Origin: Rhinopomastus cyanomelas
Taxonomy: Eukaryota; Chordata; Aves; Bucerotiformes; Rhinopomastidae
Assembly (NCBI GenBank): GCA_013400115.1
Contig: VXBP01002224.1
Coordinates: forward strand, 622,110 to 686,109
DNA: 64,000 nucleotides
Direction of reading: 5' to 3'
In this document: positions 61,191-64,000 of the stretch, piece after piece
How the letters are laid out: every line of letters begins with the position of its first letter
How positions within the stretch are numbered: the first letter of the stretch is position 1
Notes under the pieces: generated by a model
Told to the model about the DNA's origin: nothing
The model's database searches: none
Seen by the model: only the letters and a program-made list of their open reading frames with translations
Made by a program: the position numbers and the translations under genes

Positions 61191-61638
61191 CAGAAGGATG
61201 GGGATGTGCTGGAGCGAGTGCAGAGGAGGGCCACGAGGATGATCAGAGGGCTGGAGCACCTCTCCTATGAGGCCAGACTGAGAGAGCTGGGGCTGTTCAG
61301 TCTGGAGAAGAGGAGGCTCCCAGGTGACCTTCTTGTGGCCTTCCAGTGTCTCAGAGGGGCTACAAAAAGGCTGGGGAGGGACTATTTAGGATGTCAGGTA
61401 GTGAGAGGACTAGGGGAAATGGAGCAAGGCTGGAGATGGGTGGATTTAGAGTGGATGTGAGGAGGAAGTTCTTCACTGTCAGAGTGGTGAGGGCCTGGAA
61501 TGGGTTGCCCAGGGAGGTGGTGGAGGCCCCGTCCTTGGAGGTGTTTAAGGCCAGGCTGGATGGCACCTTAAACACCTCTGCTGGAGGGGTTGCAACTGGA
61601 TGATCCTGTGGTCCCTTCTAACCTTGACTGATTCTATG
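61191..61638 (+). mobile_element. CR1 LINE 3' fragment, older, ORF2 C-terminus
   Basis: This copy of about 450 bp encodes the ORF2 tail: VLERVQRRATRMIRGLEHLS, YEARLRELGLFSLEKRRLPG, then (one frame over) SERTRGNG and VVRAWNGLPREVVEAPSLE, and ends CCCTTCTAACCTTGACTG and ATTCTATG. Unlike the copies at 16629 and 20878 it keeps the KRRLPGD reading through SLE. It is dead by 5' truncation and frameshift. Confidence 0.95.
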
Positions 61639-61733
61639 ACTTGGTCTGGGTGATCCTGCTGTGGCAGGGGCATTGGACTCGATGATCTTTCGAGGTCCCT
61701 TCCAATCCCTAATGATTCTGCGATTCTGTGATT
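61639..61733 (+). mobile_element. CR1 LINE 3' end, short copy abutting an older tail
   Basis: Begins ACTTGGTCTGGGTGATCC at the very base after the ATTCTATG of the preceding CR1, carries the GTGGCAG variant, and ends AATGATTCTGCGATTCTGTG. It begins at the same CR1 position as the copies at 1869 and 10291. Confidence 0.95.
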
Positions 61734-61914
61734 GCTCGTGCTGCCCAGCCCACGCGAGGTGGGTTTCAGAAGGCGAGGATTCACCCTCCTTGAGCACTCA
61801 CACCATTTCTGACACCCTGCACGAGCCAAAACACTGCAGGGGGCCCCTGAGGGAACCTCCAAGTGATCCTCGGCAGCTGCTGTCGCGTAGGTGGAGACAC
61901 GCTTGTTGATGCTG

Positions 61915-62230
61915 ACAAACACCACCTTCTGTCCGACCAAACGAGTGTTTTGCAGGCGAAAATGCCGGCGAAAGGCATTTTAGGGTGGTTTCACTGCCTT
62001 TGATCAAAACACCCCCAGGAACAACATTAACAGACAGAAAGTCCCTGAAACGCCCCTTAGGGCGGCTGGAGAGAAGCCACCGGCATCACAGCAGCGCCCT
62101 CTAGCGCCGCTGCCGTCGGCATCGCAGGCACCTCCCGGGGAGAGCTGGACACGCGGGGTCGGGAAGCAGGTTCGTTTGTGACCGATCGGGCGCTTCCCGC
62201 GGTCGCCACCCGTCACACACTCTCATTCTC
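61915..62230. promoter_or_regulatory. Small CpG island, intergenic
   Basis: Within 62041-62220 I count about 20 CpG in 180 bp, far above the flanking sequence, with high GC. It holds no convincing start codon or family protein on either strand; the open frames across it (61545-61940 and 62004-62216) have no recognisable domain. It could be a small promoter, an insulator (see the CTCF-like site) or a GC-rich enhancer about 33 kb upstream of PDE8B. Confidence 0.65.
62093..62107 (-). promoter_or_regulatory. CTCF-like binding motif
   Basis: The minus strand reads GCGCTAGAGGGCGCT, which fits the CTCF core CCASYAGRKGGCRSY at 13 of 15 positions, with mismatches only at the first and third bases. 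It lies at the centre of the small CpG island. Motif match only; occupancy is unknown. Confidence 0.55.
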
Positions 62231-63965
62231 AGGGCTCTGACTGCTGAGAGCTCCGTGCTCATCACCATGGGCCAAAGCGGGACAGGCCCTGGCGCAGCTG
62301 GAAGCCTCTGTGGATCAACAAGCAGGCATAAGCCCCCGTGGCTCTGCGTAAACCACCAAATAGGTTTTCAAGCTCGTTGCAGGAGAGTGATTTGCGGGGA
62401 CTGGGGGCGGTTTCAAGGGCATCTCCCCTTTCCTACATCTCCCTTATCCCCTTGAAGTAGGGTTCACCCTATAAACACTTGCTTGGCCTTCAAGGGTCTC
62501 GCACAGGCAGTGCTAAAGGTCCACCTAAGGGTGAGCCCTTTCCAGGGTATGTGCCTCAGTGAAGGTTTTATTGACACAGCTCACAAAACAGTTAGACTAC
62601 CAAGATTACCTTGTAATCAAAATGAGAGAGAAATAACTAAGAAGGCAAGTACATCAGTATGAACAAAGATTTGATTAAAGAGCTGCAATGACTTCAAAAA
62701 TCCTTCTTTACCATAGCTCTGGTCTAAGGCAGTAGGACAAGTGCCTTAGACATCAGTGAGACAACAACACAGAAACACAAAACACTATTTCCACGCTATT
62801 TCCTAAATGGGAACCCACAGAAGCACAGTTATGTCTCTCATCCACGCAGATATATCAACATACCTGGAGAAGTTACCTCAGTCTTTGCTGGATGTTCCTC
62901 CTTCTTATTCCTGCCAGCTGGATTCATATTCATGTCATCCTGTCTTGGTCTCAGCTAAATAGCTTCCCTCTCGTTCTGGTCCTTCAAGACACAGAGAGAG
63001 TGGGGAGATGGTGTAAACTGTCACGGAGCACACACTGGATTTGCTAGTCTATTTTTATTGTGGGGCTACCCAATCCATCACGTTGCCAAGCTTATGCAAA
63101 TAACATAACAGCAAGAAGCTGTTTGGAAGGTTCTGTTTCTCATTCATACATCTGACTTGATTCACTCATGAATCACGACCGTTTGCTATAAGCTAATGAA
63201 TGAATCACTAACTTGAGACATCATTCATTATCACAAAGCTGTTTCCTGCCTGCTTAATTAAGCTCTGAGAATGCTCTAGCAGAAGGGAAGCAGAAGCAGA
63301 CCCTCTTGGGAAGTGTTAACTGCCAGAGGCTGAGGGGCATCCTGACAGTTTCGGCTCGGCTGACCCTGGGCTCTCTCCCTCGCAGGAACAAACAGCCTTG
63401 GCCAGTCTGGCAGGCTGCAACAGGGAATTCAGCTCTGGCAACATCTTTGACTCAAAGAGGTATCTGCAGATCCAACAATCTAATTTCTACCAGGACTGCA
63501 TAAAACCAGAGAAGGAATCTTTTCTGCATTAGGCCTAGTTTTTTACTGAAAAAGTAACTTTACATGGAAGCATACAGACACCAGCCTATCCTTCTTCAGC
63601 GCAAACATAGGAGTTGCAGAACTGTCCACCAAAGTTTGCAGTCTGGGTTATTAATGGACAGCACAAACATTCAGAGGATAATAAAACAAAAAGCGAGAGT
63701 TTTCTGCTAGCACAGACACAGCCCAAAGGAACAGACCAGAGACAAACATTCTTCTGCCTATTATGTAGGATGAAAAACAAGCTAAAAAGTCCTTCTCTTT
63801 CCCCCATTCTGCCCCACCTTGGCACTTAGCATTCCCAGCAACACACTACACAGACACAGTGGAAGCTACCCCTGCCTCAAAGACTTTACTTCCTTTCCTG
63901 GTGCTGATGCCTTACAAACTGTATCTCACCTGAAAACAGAAGTGAACAATCACTAGTCCAAGCAT
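62231..63965. other. Upstream intergenic, possible regulatory element
   Basis: No gene seen. An octamer ATGCAAAT (63094-63101) and a 7-bp inverted repeat TGATTCA/TGAATCA (63158-63175) lie within 100 bp. Confidence 0.5.
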
Positions 63966-64000
63966 CTGGAGCACCTCTCCTGTGAGGACAGACTGAGAGA
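63966..64000 (+). mobile_element. CR1 LINE fragment, cut by the window end
   Basis: The last 35 bases read TCTGGAGCACCTCTCCTGTG followed by AGGACAGACTGAGAGA. This matches the ORF2 C-terminal block (LEHLS-YEARLRE) of the copy at 61251-61285. The element clearly continues past the window. Confidence 0.88.

Noticed and set aside
1..64000. ZBED3 or another upstream neighbour of PDE8B
   Set aside because: I searched for a BED zinc finger or other family exons in 29.5-64 kb and saw none; in mammals the neighbour is farther away than this window extends.
1..64000. tRNA, rRNA, CRISPR, phage, operon or endogenous retrovirus
   Set aside because: I found no tRNA B-box with cloverleaf, no spaced direct-repeat array, no gag-pol-env-type frames and no LTR pair. 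The RT motifs present all belong to CR1.

Overview
This is vertebrate nuclear DNA, almost certainly from a bird. The evidence is the many 5'-truncated CR1 LINE copies ending in the typical ATTCTATG/ATTCTGTG tail, the lack of Alu/B1/L1-type mammalian repeats, and a recognisable vertebrate coding exon. The window is almost entirely non-coding. Most open frames of 60-160 codons are chance frames: they lack splice context, family motifs or partners on the same strand.

The one protein-coding gene I can support is PDE8B (high-affinity, cAMP-specific phosphodiesterase 8B), on the minus strand. Its first coding exon is 27700-27960: an ATG in strong context, an N-terminal MGCAPS acylation motif, 87 codons, and a phase-0 splice donor. 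It lies inside a CpG island of about 0.95 kb (about 28490-29440) that must hold the promoter and 5' untranslated region. Everything from 27699 down to base 1 is the 5' part of PDE8B intron 1; I found no second exon. Everything above about 29450 is upstream, intergenic or distal regulatory DNA. It contains no convincing exon, but it has a small second CpG island (about 61915-62230) with a good CTCF-like motif.

The rest of the structure comes from CR1 retrotransposons. I count about eighteen pieces. They include a run of three consecutive 3' ends (10119-10381), a minus-strand copy nested in a plus-strand copy (16518-17256), a pair of opposed copies about 100 bp apart (20228-21957) that could fold back on each other, an internally deleted copy (40690-41213), an older copy with a younger tail directly behind it (61191-61733), and a copy cut off by the window end (63966-64000). 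No copy is intact; all are retrotransposition-dead. Two kinds of pattern stand out. Three short copies share the same 5' end and a diagnostic base, and several copies begin exactly at the tail of an earlier one.

I see no tRNA, rRNA, CRISPR, operon, viral or prokaryotic-type system. The most useful leads are the PDE8B 5' leader structure, the short CR1 lineage, the CR1 ORF2 C-terminal change shared by two copies, and the CTCF-like site. In chicken, the block syntenic to human 5q13 (where PDE8B lies) is on the Z chromosome, so this window may be Z-linked; that is inference from synteny.
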